Assembly: GCA_035476575.1 (NCBI GenBank)
Contig: DATILL010000113.1
Span: forward strand, 1 to 54,275
DNA length: 54,275 nt
Direction of reading: 5' to 3'
DNA from: DATILL01 sp035476575
Lineage (GTDB): Bacteria > Actinomycetota > Actinomycetes > Mycobacteriales > JACQDL01
Shown here: positions 44,079 through 53,032 of the stretch, one piece after another
Layout of the letters: each line of letters opens with the position of its first letter
Position numbering within the stretch: position 1 is the stretch's first letter
Program-made: the position numbers and the translations under genes
The notes under the pieces: model-generated
Databases searched by the model: none
Told to the model about the DNA's origin: nothing
Seen by the model: only the letters and a program-made list of their open reading frames with translations

Positions 44079-45683
44079 ATGCCGGATGTCGTGGTGGTGG
44101 GGGCCGGGCACAACGGGCTGGTGGCCGCGACCCTGCTGGCCAGGGCTGGCCTCTCCGTCGAGGTGTTCGAGCGGGCCGACGTCGTGGGCGGAGCCTGCCG
44201 TACGGAGCATCCGTTCGGCAAGGTGCCGGACCTGGCCGCCTCGACCGGTGCCTACCTGCTTGGCCTGATGCCGCCGGAGCTGCTGCGCCTCCTCGACGTC
44301 GACCTGCCGCTGGTCCGCCGCGACCCGCACTACTTTCTGCCCACGCTGGACGGCCGGCATCTGCTGCTCGGCGGCGACGCGGCGGCCAACCGGGCCCGGC
44401 TGACCGAGTTCAGCAGCGCCGCCGACGCGCGCGCCGCCGAGGCCATGGCGGCCGAGCTCGCCGCCCTGCGCGACGACCTCGCCCCGGCCTGGCTGGCCGA
44501 CCCGCTGCCGGTCGAGGAGACCGCCGAACGGTACCTGCGGCCGGCGCTGCGCGAGACCTACGTCGGCATGGTGCGCGGCTCGGCGATGGACTACCTCGGC
44601 CGGTTCGACTTCCGGTCCGACCTGCTCGTCGCGATGTACGCCGTGACCGATGGCATGCCGGGCCTGACCGGCTCGCCATGGACGCCGGGGTCCGGCCACA
44701 ACCTTCTGGTGCACAACATGTGCCGGCTCCCTGGCTCCGGCGGCACCTGGATGATCGTCCGCGGCGGGATGGGCACGGTCACCCGTACCATCGCCGCCGC
44801 CGCGGTCCGAGCCGGCGCGGTGCTCCGGCGGTCCACAACCGTCGACCGGATCCTGCTGGCCGACGGCGCCGCCGCCGGGGTGTCCACTGTGGACTCGCGT
44901 GGGACAGGCGCCCCGACGGCCGCCCGCGCCGTGCTGGTGGCCACCGACCCGTTCCGGCTGCGCGGGCTGCTCGGCGCCGCACTGCCGGCCGGGCTGGCGT
45001 CCGCACTGGACAGTTGGGAACAGCGCTCCGCCGGGCAGACGATGAAGGTCAACCTGGCGCTGGCCGGGCTGCCCCGGTTCGCCGCGTTGCCGGCGGACCG
45101 GGGCCAGCACGGCTCGACAGTGCACCTGCTGCCACTCGGCACGGATCGGCGCAGCCCGGATCCCCTGGGCGCGCTCCGGCGGGCCTTCGACGACGCCGCG
45201 GCCGGGCGGCTGCCGGACGCGCCTGCGCTGGAGTGGTACCTGCACTCCACCGTGGACGGCTCGTTACGGGACGCGGCCGGCAACCACTCCAGCGCGTTGT
45301 TCGTGCAGGGTGTGCCGCACGAGGTGGCCGGGTCAAGCTGGACGGTGGAGCGGCCGGCGTACGTCGAGCGGCTGCTGGACCTGGTCGAGGCGTACGCGCC
45401 CGGCACTCGTGACCTGCTGGTCGACGTGTCCGCGCTCGCCCCGCCGGACATCCGCGCGCACTTCGGCATCACCAGCGCGAACATCTTCCACGTCGACAAC
45501 GCGTTCGCCGGCGCCGACCGGATGCCGTACGTCACCGGCGTGCCCGGCGTGTACGCCGGCTCGGCCGGCTGCCATCCAGCCGGTTCGGTGATCGGCGCGG
45601 CAGGGCATAACGCGGCGAACCGGATCCTGGCCGACCTCGGCGTCCCGGCGCCCCACCTGGCGGTACGCGGAGACACCATTTAG
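44079..45683 (+). CDS. Phytoene desaturase-like FAD-dependent oxidoreductase
   Basis: A 534-residue flavoprotein of the phytoene desaturase/CrtI-like amine-oxidoreductase superfamily. The N-terminal dinucleotide-binding motif is VVVVGAGHNGLVAATLLARAGLSVEVFERADVVGGACRTE (residues 4-43). The RGGMGTVTRTIAAAAVRAGA segment (about 228) lines the FAD site. The C-terminal motif GVYAGSAGCHPAGSVIGAAGHNAANRIL (about 490) closes the cofactor pocket. Close relatives in actinobacteria are uncharacterised; there is no phytoene synthase or prenyl transferase nearby, so a carotenoid role is doubtful. The ATG lies in a spacer containing a large palindrome; no strong ribosome binding site is seen. Confidence 0.8.
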   Translation: MPDVVVVGAGHNGLVAATLLARAGLSVEVFERADVVGGACRTEHPFGKVPDLAASTGAYLLGLMPPELLRLLDVDLPLVRRDPHYFLPTLDGRHLLLGGDAAANRARLTEFSSAADARAAEAMAAELAALRDDLAPAWLADPLPVEETAERYLRPALRETYVGMVRGSAMDYLGRFDFRSDLLVAMYAVTDGMPGLTGSPWTPGSGHNLLVHNMCRLPGSGGTWMIVRGGMGTVTRTIAAAAVRAGAVLRRSTTVDRILLADGAAAGVSTVDSRGTGAPTAARAVLVATDPFRLRGLLGAALPAGLASALDSWEQRSAGQTMKVNLALAGLPRFAALPADRGQHGSTVHLLPLGTDRRSPDPLGALRRAFDDAAAGRLPDAPALEWYLHSTVDGSLRDAAGNHSSALFVQGVPHEVAGSSWTVERPAYVERLLDLVEAYAPGTRDLLVDVSALAPPDIRAHFGITSANIFHVDNAFAGADRMPYVTGVPGVYAGSAGCHPAGSVIGAAGHNAANRILADLGVPAPHLAVRGDTI

Positions 45684-45805
45684 CTCCGCCAGCGATACGC
45701 CGAAAGGCCGATTCGCACTGCACCAAAGCGCGGTGCCGGCGGGATTGGCCGTCCGGTCTGATGTGTTGGGCCTCAAGGGACCTCGCGTAGCCTGACATGC
45801 GCAGG

Positions 45806-45837
45806 CAGAGATCACGAAAGACAGAGATCACGAAAGA
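45806..45837. repeat. Tandem 16-bp repeat in the kgd leader
   Basis: CAGAGATCACGAAAGA is exactly duplicated at 45806-45821 and 45822-45837, just ahead of the GAAGAGG ribosome binding region of kgd. It may be simple slippage or a paired regulatory site in the 5' untranslated region. Confidence 0.8.
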
Positions 45838-45857
45838 CAGGAAGAGGCGACACCACC

Positions 45858-48800
45858 GTGTCCACGCAAAGCAAGAACCGGGCAGATTTCGGGCCGAACG
45901 AGTGGCTTGTCGAGGAGATGTACCAGCAGTACCTCGCCGACCCCTCCAGCGTGGACGCCGCGTGGCATGACTTCTTTGCCGACTACCGCCCCGCTGCGGT
46001 GCCCAGCCAGCCGCCGGTCCCGGTAGGAACCATGCCGTTCTTCGAGCCCCCGCCGAGCACCACGGTCCCGACCGTGCCCGAGCCCGTCACCACCCAGCCC
46101 ACCGCACCGACCGCCACCCCCGCCAAACCCGCCAAGCCCGCCGCGCCCGCACAGCCCACGGCGCCGGTCACCCCGGTACCACACGGCGCCACCACCACCC
46201 CACTGCGCGGCGCCGCGGCCCGCGTCGTGGCCAACATGGAGGCCTCGCTCGGCGTACCCACCGCCACCAGCGTCCGCGCCGTCCCGGCCAAGCTGATCTC
46301 GGACAACCGGATCGTCATCAACAACCACCTCCGCCGGGCCCGCGGCGGCAAGCTGTCCTTCACCCACATCATCGGCTACGCCGTGGTCAAGGCGCTGGCC
46401 GACCATCCCGACCTGAACAGCTACTACACCGAGGTCGACGGCCGGCCCACGCTGGTGCGGCCGGAGCACGTCAACCTCGGCTTGGCCATCGACATGAAGA
46501 AGGACGACGGCGGCCGCGCCCTCGTCGTGCCCTCGGTCAAGCAGGCCGAGACGATGGGCTTCCACGGCTTCTGGACGGCGTACGAAGACCTGATCCGGCG
46601 CGCCCGGCACGGCAAGCTGACCGCGGACGACTTCGCCGGCACCACCATCAGCCTGACCAACCCGGGCACCATCGGCACCGTCCACTCGATGCCGCGGCTG
46701 ATGGCCGGGCAGGGCGCGATCATCGGCGTCGGCGCGATGGAGCACCCGGCCGAGTTCCAGGGGATGAGCGAGGAGACCCTGGCCGAGCTGGGCGTCAGCA
46801 AGATCATCACCCTGACCTCGACGTACGACCACCGGATCATCCAGGGCGCCCAGTCCGGTGAGTTCCTCCGCCGGGTGCATGAGCTGATGCTCGGCGCCGA
46901 CGGATTCTACGACGAGATCTTCGAGGCGCTGCGGGTCCCCTACGAGCCGGTGCGCTGGATGCCGGACCAGCGGTTCAGCCACGAGGGCCAGATCGACAAG
47001 GCCGCCCGGGTCATCGAGCTGATCAACGCCTACCGGACCAACGGCCACCTGATGGCCGACACCGACCCGCTGGAGTTCGAGCTCCGCCGGCACGACGACC
47101 TCGACATCACCAAGCACGGCCTGACCCTGTGGGACCTGGACCGGGAGTTCCCGGTCGGCGGGTTCGCCGGGTTCCGCACCCTGAAGCTGCGCGAGATCCT
47201 CGGCGTGCTGCGCGACGCCTACTGCCGCCGGGTTGGCATGGAGTACATGCACATCACCGACCCGGAGGAGCGCACCTGGCTGCAGGCCCGGGTCGAGGGC
47301 CAGCAGTTCCACCTCGACCGCGAGGAGCAGAAGCACGTCCTCGGCCGGCTGAACGTCGCCGAGGCGTTCGAGACTTTCCTGCAGACCAAGTACGTCGGCC
47401 AGCGCCGGTTCAGCCTGGAGGGCGGCGAGAGCGTCATCCCACTGCTGGACGCGGTGATGCGCAGCGCGATCGCCGTGGGGCTAGACGAGGTGTGCATCGG
47501 CATGGCCCACCGGGGGCGGCTGAACGTGCTGACCAACATCGCCGGCAAGAGCTACGCCCAGGTGTTCCGCGAGTTCGAGGGCAACATCGACCCGGCCACC
47601 GTGGGCGGCTCCGGTGACGTGAAGTACCACCTGGGCACCCTGGGCACCTTCACCGACCGGCTGACCGGCGGGGAGATCGAGGTGTCGCTGACCTCCAACC
47701 CGAGCCACCTGGAGGCGGTCAACCCAGTGCTGGAAGGCATCGTGCGGGCCAAGCAGGACCTGATCGACAAGGGCGAGCAGGGCTTCACCGTCCTGCCCGT
47801 GCTGATCCACGGCGACGCGGCGTTCGCCGGGCAAGGTGTGGTGGCCGAGACGCTGAACCTCTCCCAGCTCCGCGGCTACCGCACCGGTGGCACCGTACAC
47901 GTCGTCATCAACAACCAGGTCGGCTTCACCACCAGCCCGGCGGCGGCCCGCTCCAGCCTATACTGCACCGACGTGGCCCGGATGATCCAGGCGCCGATCT
48001 TCCACGTGAACGGCGACGACCCCGAGGCGTGTGTACGGGTGGCCCGGCTGGCTATGGAGTACCGCCAGACCTTCAAGAAGGACGTCGTCGTCGACATGCT
48101 GTGCTACCGGCGCCGTGGTCACAACGAGGGCGACGACCCGTCGATGACCCAACCGCTGATGTACGAGATCATCGACGCCAAGCGCAGCGTGCGCAAGCTC
48201 TACACCGAGGCGCTGATCGGCCGCGGCGACATCACCATGGCCGAGGCGGAGGAGGCGCTGCGCGACTACCAGGAGCAGTTGGAGAAGGTCTTCCTGGAGA
48301 CGCGCAACCCGGGTGGCGGCGGCCCGTCCGGCACGCCCCGCGCGGACCAGCCGGAGTTCGAGGAGGTCCCGACCGCCACCACCCTGGAGGTGGTCAAGCG
48401 GATCGGCGACGCGCACGTCTCGCTGCCGCCGGAGTTCACCGTGCACCCGCGGCTGCACCGGATCCTGGAGCGCCGTGCGGCGATGGCCACCGACGGCGGC
48501 ATCGACTGGGGCATGGGCGAGCTGATCGCGGTCGGCTCGCTGCTGCTGCAGGGCGTGCCGGTACGGCTGTCCGGCCAGGACAGCCGGCGCGGCACGTTCG
48601 TCAGCCGGCACGCTGTGCTGCACGACAAGGAGACCGGCACTGAGCACACCCCGCTGCGCTACCTGGACCCCCACCAGGCCCGGTTCTGGGTCTACGACTC
48701 GCTGCTCTCGGAGTACGCCGCGATGGGCTTCGAGTACGGCTACTCCGTAGCCAACCCGAACGCGCTGGTGCTCTGGGAAGCGCAGTTCGGTGACTTCGCC

Positions 48801-49538
48801 AACGGCGCGCAGTCGATCATCGATGAGTTCATCTCCTCCGGCGAGGCGAAGTGGGGGCAGCGCTCGGACGTCACGCTGCTGCTGCCGCACGGGTACGAGG
48901 GCCAGGGACCCGACCATTCCTCCAGCCGGATCGAGCGCTTCCTGCAGCTCTGCGCGCAGAACAACATGACCGTGGCCAACTGCACCACCCCGGCCAACTA
49001 CTTCCACCTGCTCCGCCGGCAGGCGCTGGGCACCATTACCCGGCCGCTGGTCGTCTTCACCCCGAAGTCGCTGCTGCGGCACAAGCTCGCGGTCTCGGCA
49101 GTGGAGGACTTCGTCTCGGGCACCTTCGCGCCGGTCATCCCCGACGCCCGGACCGGTGGCGGCAGCACCGGTGGCGGCAGCTCGGTACGTCGGGTGCTGC
49201 TGTGCACCGGCAAGGTGTACTACGACCTGCTCAGCCACGCCGAGCGGCACCACATCACCGACGTGGCGCTGGTACGGGTGGAGCAGCTGTACCCGATCCC
49301 AGCCGAGCAGATCGGACGGGCGCTCACGGCGTACCCGAACGCGACCGAGCACATGTGGGTGCAGGAGGAGCCGTGGAACCAGGGTGCCTGGCCCTTCCTG
49401 GCGCTGAACCTGCCGGCCAGGCTGCCCGGCGTGGCGTTGCAGGTACGCGCCCGCAAGGCCGCCGCGGCACCGGCGACCGGATCCAGCACGTGGCACGAGG
49501 CCGAGCAGGCGGCGCTGGTCGAGTCGGCGTTCGCCTAG
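45858..49538 (+). CDS. kgd: Multifunctional 2-oxoglutarate decarboxylase/dehydrogenase E1 with succinyltransferase (E2) domain
   Basis: A 1226-residue KGD/SucA-type protein. In order: the N-terminal helix NEWLVEEMYQQYLADPSSVD; a Pro/Ala/Thr-rich linker; an E2 acyltransferase domain (about 110-350, with YDHRIIQGAQSGEFLRRVHE carrying the catalytic His); and a thiamin-dependent E1 region with CIGMAHRGRLNVLTNIAGK, HGDAAFAGQGVVAETLNLS, VINNQVGFTTSP and RRRGHNEGDDPSMTQP. There is no lipoyl domain, as in mycobacterial and corynebacterial OdhA/Kgd. It decarboxylates 2-oxoglutarate in the TCA cycle and works with lipoyl E2p and E3 made elsewhere. In related bacteria it is inhibited by the FHA protein GarA/OdhI. 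The GTG start has GAAGAGG ten bases upstream. Confidence 0.96.
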   Translation: MSTQSKNRADFGPNEWLVEEMYQQYLADPSSVDAAWHDFFADYRPAAVPSQPPVPVGTMPFFEPPPSTTVPTVPEPVTTQPTAPTATPAKPAKPAAPAQPTAPVTPVPHGATTTPLRGAAARVVANMEASLGVPTATSVRAVPAKLISDNRIVINNHLRRARGGKLSFTHIIGYAVVKALADHPDLNSYYTEVDGRPTLVRPEHVNLGLAIDMKKDDGGRALVVPSVKQAETMGFHGFWTAYEDLIRRARHGKLTADDFAGTTISLTNPGTIGTVHSMPRLMAGQGAIIGVGAMEHPAEFQGMSEETLAELGVSKIITLTSTYDHRIIQGAQSGEFLRRVHELMLGADGFYDEIFEALRVPYEPVRWMPDQRFSHEGQIDKAARVIELINAYRTNGHLMADTDPLEFELRRHDDLDITKHGLTLWDLDREFPVGGFAGFRTLKLREILGVLRDAYCRRVGMEYMHITDPEERTWLQARVEGQQFHLDREEQKHVLGRLNVAEAFETFLQTKYVGQRRFSLEGGESVIPLLDAVMRSAIAVGLDEVCIGMAHRGRLNVLTNIAGKSYAQVFREFEGNIDPATVGGSGDVKYHLGTLGTFTDRLTGGEIEVSLTSNPSHLEAVNPVLEGIVRAKQDLIDKGEQGFTVLPVLIHGDAAFAGQGVVAETLNLSQLRGYRTGGTVHVVINNQVGFTTSPAAARSSLYCTDVARMIQAPIFHVNGDDPEACVRVARLAMEYRQTFKKDVVVDMLCYRRRGHNEGDDPSMTQPLMYEIIDAKRSVRKLYTEALIGRGDITMAEAEEALRDYQEQLEKVFLETRNPGGGGPSGTPRADQPEFEEVPTATTLEVVKRIGDAHVSLPPEFTVHPRLHRILERRAAMATDGGIDWGMGELIAVGSLLLQGVPVRLSGQDSRRGTFVSRHAVLHDKETGTEHTPLRYLDPHQARFWVYDSLLSEYAAMGFEYGYSVANPNALVLWEAQFGDFANGAQSIIDEFISSGEAKWGQRSDVTLLLPHGYEGQGPDHSSSRIERFLQLCAQNNMTVANCTTPANYFHLLRRQALGTITRPLVVFTPKSLLRHKLAVSAVEDFVSGTFAPVIPDARTGGGSTGGGSSVRRVLLCTGKVYYDLLSHAERHHITDVALVRVEQLYPIPAEQIGRALTAYPNATEHMWVQEEPWNQGAWPFLALNLPARLPGVALQVRARKAAAAPATGSSTWHEAEQAALVESAFA

Positions 49539-49555
49539 AGCCCACCTGTCGCGAA

Positions 49556-49591
49556 GATCCAATGAGACACGCGGGCGTGTCGTGCTGGATC
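49556..49591 (+). terminator. Nested hairpin after kgd (possible terminator)
   Basis: GATCCA (49556-49561) pairs with TGGATC (49586-49591), and inside it GACACG (49566-49571) pairs with CGTGTC (49576-49581). The parts are separated by symmetric 4-base internal loops and a CGGG tetraloop. A competing hairpin GTGTCGTG (49577-49584) / CACGACAC (49594-49601) overlaps it. No T run follows, so termination is uncertain. Confidence 0.4.
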
Positions 49592-49644
49592 ATCACGACA
49601 CATGCGGACCGGGTGGCTAGTGCGGACCGGGGTGGGAGGACACG

Positions 49645-49818
49645 GTGTACTTCACCGACCGGGGCATCGAGGAGCTGGCCGACCGGCGCGGCGCGGAGAC
49701 CGTCACGCTGGCCTGGCTGGCCGACCGGCTGCGCGACTTCGTCGACCTGAACCCGGAGCTCGAGACGCCGATCGAGCGGCTGGCCACCTGGCTGGCCCGC
49801 GCCGACGACGAGGACTAG
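49645..49818 (+). CDS. DUF6104 family small protein
   Basis: A 57-residue protein starting at GTG 49645, four bases after GGGAGGA, and ending with TAG at 49816-49818. It reads MYFTDRGIEELADRRG and continues with VTLAWLADRLRDFVDLNPELE and a final ERLATWLARADDED. This pattern is the small DUF6104 family that commonly lies beside kgd in actinobacteria. It is acidic and helical, with no TM segment. It lies 106 bases after kgd, beyond a hairpin, in the same direction, so it may be co-transcribed. Its role is unknown; an accessory or regulatory role near 2-oxoglutarate metabolism is conceivable from conserved context only. Confidence 0.82.
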   Translation: MYFTDRGIEELADRRGAETVTLAWLADRLRDFVDLNPELETPIERLATWLARADDED

Positions 49819-49828
49819 CGACGCACTC

Positions 49829-49894
49829 GCGACCTGCCGCACAAAGGTCACTAGAGTTCACGCCGATCCTGGTGACCTTCCTGCGGCAGGTCGC
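49829..49894. repeat. Intergenic palindrome, GAAGGTCACC family, copy 2
   Basis: GCGACCTGCCGCACAAAGGTCACT (49829-49852) is inverted at 49871-49894 with 21 of 24 bases paired and an 18-base loop. It lies between the DUF6104 and rhomboid genes, which converge here, so it might act as a two-way terminator, though no T runs flank it. The core and loop length match copy 1 at 44001-44054. The remaining bases to 50063 contain no gene I can support. Confidence 0.7.
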
Positions 49895-50063
49895 GGGCCA
49901 GGCCATCGTGATCGCCTCCGGGGGCAGGAACAGCGGTGCCGGGCCGGCGCCGGGGCCAGTGACGGCAACGTCACCGCCCAGATCCCCACCTCGTTCAGCC
50001 AAGCCGCGTCGCACCAGTACTCCATCTCCGCCACGGCGGGCGCCTTTGGGGCGAGCACCCCGT

Positions 50064-50837
50064 TCATGCTGACGGGGTAACGGTCCAGTCTACCGGCGGG
50101 CTGCGCAGGCGGCGCAGGGCGCCGTACCCGACGCCGAGCAGGAACCCGATGATGTGCACGCCGTAACCGATGGAGGTGTCCCCGGCGGTGAGCGAGCCCT
50201 GGGCGTTGATGGCCTGGATGGCGAACCACACCAGCAGCACGAACCACGCCCGCATCCAGATCGGGATCACCACGATCAGGGTCAGCACCCGGGCTCGGGG
50301 ATAGAGCATCAGGTACGCGCCGAGGATGCCGGAGATCGCCCCGGACGCACCCACCAGCGGGGCCGTCGAGCCCGGCGTGGCAAGGGCGTACCCGCAGGTC
50401 GCGATCACCCCGACCGTCAGGTAGAACAGCAGGAACCGGAGCCGACCGAAGCGGTCCTCGACGTTGTTGCCGAAGACCCACAGGAACAGCATGTTGCCGA
50501 TCAGGTGCAGCCATCCAGCGTGAATGAACAGCCCGGTGAGCGTGCTCAGCACCACGTTCTTGTGGTACGGCGTCGGCACGGCCGCACAGCTCGTCGGGCT
50601 GACCGCCGGGCCTGGCGCCTCCGAAAGCTGGTGGCCGTGCGTCAGCTCGGCCGGGATGGTGCCCCAGCGCTGGTAGTACGCGACCTGCTCGCAGAGCAGG
50701 TTGCCGGCTGCCGCCCGGGTCAGCGGCGACAGCACCACCGGCGAGGCCAGGAAGACCACGACGTTCACCGCGATCAGCATCCAGGTGACCACCGGGATGT
50801 TCCGGGTGGGGTTCTCGTCGTGTAGGGGGATGACCAC
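50064..50837 (-). CDS. Rhomboid family intramembrane serine protease
   Basis: A 257-residue membrane protein with the rhomboid layout. TM1 is VVTWMLIAVNVVVFL. A large loop follows, then the conserved FIHAGWLHLIGNMLFLWVFGNNVEDRFGRLRFLLFYL, the catalytic Ser in GASGAISGILGAYL (about residue 163) and the catalytic His in YGVHIIGFLLGVGYG (about 229). Six TM helices can be counted. It would cleave TM segments of unknown substrates within the cytoplasmic membrane. The start is GTG 50837. It is convergent with the DUF6104 gene and tandem with the malic enzyme gene located upstream on the same strand, 110 bases away. Confidence 0.92.
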   Translation of the reverse strand: MVIPLHDENPTRNIPVVTWMLIAVNVVVFLASPVVLSPLTRAAAGNLLCEQVAYYQRWGTIPAELTHGHQLSEAPGPAVSPTSCAAVPTPYHKNVVLSTLTGLFIHAGWLHLIGNMLFLWVFGNNVEDRFGRLRFLLFYLTVGVIATCGYALATPGSTAPLVGASGAISGILGAYLMLYPRARVLTLIVVIPIWMRAWFVLLVWFAIQAINAQGSLTAGDTSIGYGVHIIGFLLGVGYGALRRLRSPPVDWTVTPSA

Positions 50838-50947
50838 CTGATCACTCTGCCGGGGGATCCCGCCCGGCGCAGCCCGCCATTCCGGTCATCCAGGCCCGGC
50901 CGGGGTAATAACGCGCTCGCAGGCTGTCACCGGATCCGCCGATGAGG

Positions 50948-52132
50948 TCAGGCGCGGGCCACGCCGCCAGCGCGGGCAGCCTGCCCGACCGCGGCCGACA
51001 CCGCCCCGGCCACCCGCTCGTCGAACACGCTCGGGATGACGTAGTCCTCGCTCAGGTCGTCGCCGACCACGGTGGCGATCGCGTCGGCGGCGGCCAGCTT
51101 CATCTCCTCGGTGATCGAGGTGGCCTGGACGTCGAAGGCGCCGCGGAAGACGCCGGGAAAGGCCAGCACGTTGTTGATCTGGTTCGGGTAGTCACTACGA
51201 CCGGTGGCCACCACCCGGGCATGCCGCCGGGCCATCTCCGGGTGGATCTCCGGGTTGGGGTTGGCCAGTGCGAAGATGATCGACTGCGGCGCCATCCGGG
51301 CCACCGCGTCCTCGGCGACAGTACCCCCGGACACGCCGAGGAACACGTCCGCGCCGCTCAGCGCGTCGGCGAGCGAGCCGGTCAGCTCACCAGCGTTGGT
51401 CAGCTCGGCCAGCGCCCGCTTGGTCTCGTTCAGGTCCGCCCGACCGCCGTGGATGACGCCACGCGAGTCGGCCACCACGATGTCGCCGACCCGGGCCTCG
51501 ACGAGGATCTTCGCGCAGGCGACCCCGGCCGCGCCGGCGCCGGACACCACGACCCGCAGGTCGTCGAGCTTGCGGTCCACCAGCATGGCCGCGTTGCGCA
51601 GCGCCGCCAGCACCACGATCGCCGTACCGTGCTGGTCGTCGTGGAAGACCGGGATGTCCAGCCGCGCGCGCAGCCGCCGTTCGATCTCGAAGCAGCGTGG
51701 CGCGCTGATGTCCTCCAGGTTGATCCCACCGAACGACGGCGCGAGCCGGACCACCGTCTCGACGATCTCGTCGACGTCGGTGGTGGCCAGCGCGACCGGC
51801 ACCGCGTTCAGCCCGCCGAACTGCTTGAACAGCACCGCCTTGCCCTCCATCACCGGCAGCGACGCCGTCGGGCCGATATCGCCCAGCCCGAGTACGGCGG
51901 TGCCGTCGGTGACCACCGCGACCAGCCGGCTGGCCCAGGTGTAGCGGACGGCGAGCCCCGGGTCGGCCGCGATGGCGGTACACACCTCGGCCACCCCGGG
52001 GGTGTAGGCCAGCGACAGGTCCTCCCGGGTACGGATCTCGCGGGTGCTGTGGACTTCGAGCTTGCCGCCTTCATGCGCTGCGAAGACCGGCCGCTCCTGG
52101 TCATGCGGGCTCACAAAGTCATGCGGGCTCAC
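50948..52132 (-). CDS. NAD(P)-dependent malic enzyme
   Basis: A 394-residue short-form malic enzyme. Substrate and metal motifs are YTPGVAEVCTAI (about residue 40), VVTDGTAVLGLGDIGP (about 70), EDISAPRCFEIE (about 133) and the divalent-metal site PVFHDDQHGTAIV (about 154). The Rossmann loop VVVSGAGAAGVACAKIL is near 188. The C-terminal NPNPEI and SDYPNQINNVLAFPG are intact. There is no phosphotransacetylase-like extension, unlike enterobacterial MaeB. It converts malate to pyruvate and CO2 with NAD(P)H, an anaplerotic or NADPH-supplying step that fits beside kgd. GTG 52132 is chosen because GGGGAAGG lies upstream; an in-frame duplicate GTG is at 52114. Confidence 0.92.
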   Translation of the reverse strand: MSPHDFVSPHDQERPVFAAHEGGKLEVHSTREIRTREDLSLAYTPGVAEVCTAIAADPGLAVRYTWASRLVAVVTDGTAVLGLGDIGPTASLPVMEGKAVLFKQFGGLNAVPVALATTDVDEIVETVVRLAPSFGGINLEDISAPRCFEIERRLRARLDIPVFHDDQHGTAIVVLAALRNAAMLVDRKLDDLRVVVSGAGAAGVACAKILVEARVGDIVVADSRGVIHGGRADLNETKRALAELTNAGELTGSLADALSGADVFLGVSGGTVAEDAVARMAPQSIIFALANPNPEIHPEMARRHARVVATGRSDYPNQINNVLAFPGVFRGAFDVQATSITEEMKLAAADAIATVVGDDLSEDYVIPSVFDERVAGAVSAAVGQAARAGGVARA

Positions 52133-52367
52133 AGATGTCGCCTTCCCCTCGGCACGACGAACACGAACGAGCGGTGGCCACCAGGATGACCGCCCGACGC
52201 TGGGCGCCACGCCGGTGCCGTGACAGTAGACAGAGCAGGTTGTCGCTGCCGCCCGGACAGAAGATGAGCCGTCGACGGTGGTGACGGCCGCGGGCGCGGG
52301 GGATCTCCCGAACAGGCCTGAGTGTGCCACATCCGCTCCGGTCCTCTGGGTGGCACCCGCCGGCTGC

Positions 52368-52373
52368 TAGCGT
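52368..52373 (+). promoter_or_regulatory. Probable -10 of leaderless rmlC-like gene
   Basis: TAGCGT fits TANNNT and ends eight bases before the ATG at 52382, which has no ribosome binding site. This implies a leaderless transcript. It lies in the 249-base region divergent from the malic enzyme gene; I see no other element there. Confidence 0.4.
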
Positions 52374-52381
52374 CCACGGCC

Positions 52382-52981
52382 ATGAAGGTTCGCGACCTCG
52401 CCGTGCCCGGCGCCTGGGAGTTCACGCCGGTCCAACACGGCGATGGGCGCGGGCTGTTCCTGGAGTGGTACAAAGCCGACGTGGTGGTCGACACAGTGGG
52501 GCACCCGCTGGCCCTGGCGCAGGCCAACCACAGCGTCTCCCGGCGGGGCACGCTGCGGGGCGTGCACTTCGCCGACGTGCCGCCGAGCCAGGCGAAGTAT
52601 GTCTACTGCCCCCGCGGCGCCGCCTTGGACGTGGTCGTGGACATCCGGGTTGGCTCGCCGACGTTCGGGCGCTGGGACGCCGTCCGGTTGGACGAGGTGG
52701 ACCGGCGCGCGGTGTACGTCGCCGAGGGGCTCGGCCATGCCTTCTGCGCACTGGCCGAGGACACCACGCTGGTCTACGTGTGCTCGACCGGCTACAACCC
52801 GGCCCGGGAGCACGGCGTGCACCCGCTTGACCCCGCGCTGGACCTGCCCTGGCCGCCCGGGCTGGAACCGGTGCTGTCGGACCGGGACGCCGCGGCGCCC
52901 ACACTGGCGCAGGCCGCCGAGCAGGGCCTGCTGCCGTCGTACGACACCTGCCTGACCTACTACGCGCAGCTCCGCGGGTGA
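52382..52981 (+). CDS. rmlC: dTDP-4-dehydrorhamnose 3,5-epimerase family protein
   Basis: A 199-residue cupin of the RmlC/RfbC family. Conserved pieces are GAWEFTPVQHGDGRGLFLEWYKAD, the catalytic-His motif SRRGTLRGVHFADVPPSQAKYV (about residue 57), the central VVVDIRVGSPTFGRWDAVRLD and VYVAEGLGHAFCALAEDTTLVYVCS with the second active-site region (about 120). It epimerises C3 and C5 of a dTDP-4-keto-6-deoxyglucose to give L-sugars. No rmlA, rmlB, rmlD or glycosyltransferase genes are adjacent, so it may serve a dispersed rhamnose pathway or be a related sugar epimerase. The start follows a leaderless-type -10. The gene converges on bioF, 51 bases apart. Confidence 0.82.
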   Translation: MKVRDLAVPGAWEFTPVQHGDGRGLFLEWYKADVVVDTVGHPLALAQANHSVSRRGTLRGVHFADVPPSQAKYVYCPRGAALDVVVDIRVGSPTFGRWDAVRLDEVDRRAVYVAEGLGHAFCALAEDTTLVYVCSTGYNPAREHGVHPLDPALDLPWPPGLEPVLSDRDAAAPTLAQAAEQGLLPSYDTCLTYYAQLRG

Positions 52982-53006
52982 CCTCACGTTGCCCGCACCG
53001 CCCGTG

Positions 53007-53032
53007 TGGTGACCTCTCGGCGTAGTGGTCAC
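53007..53032. terminator. Stem-loop between convergent genes
   Basis: GGTGACC (53007-53013) pairs with GGTCACC (53026-53032) around a 12-base loop, in the 51-base gap between the stops of the epimerase and bioF genes. It could serve both directions. The stem is short and has no T run, so support is modest. Confidence 0.35.

Noticed and set aside
44079..45683. A carotenoid biosynthesis cluster
   Set aside because: The desaturase-like flavoprotein stands alone; no phytoene synthase, cyclase or prenyltransferase is nearby.
52382..52981. A rhamnose or deoxysugar gene cluster
   Set aside because: No other nucleotide-sugar genes or glycosyltransferases flank the epimerase; the neighbours are malic enzyme and bioF.
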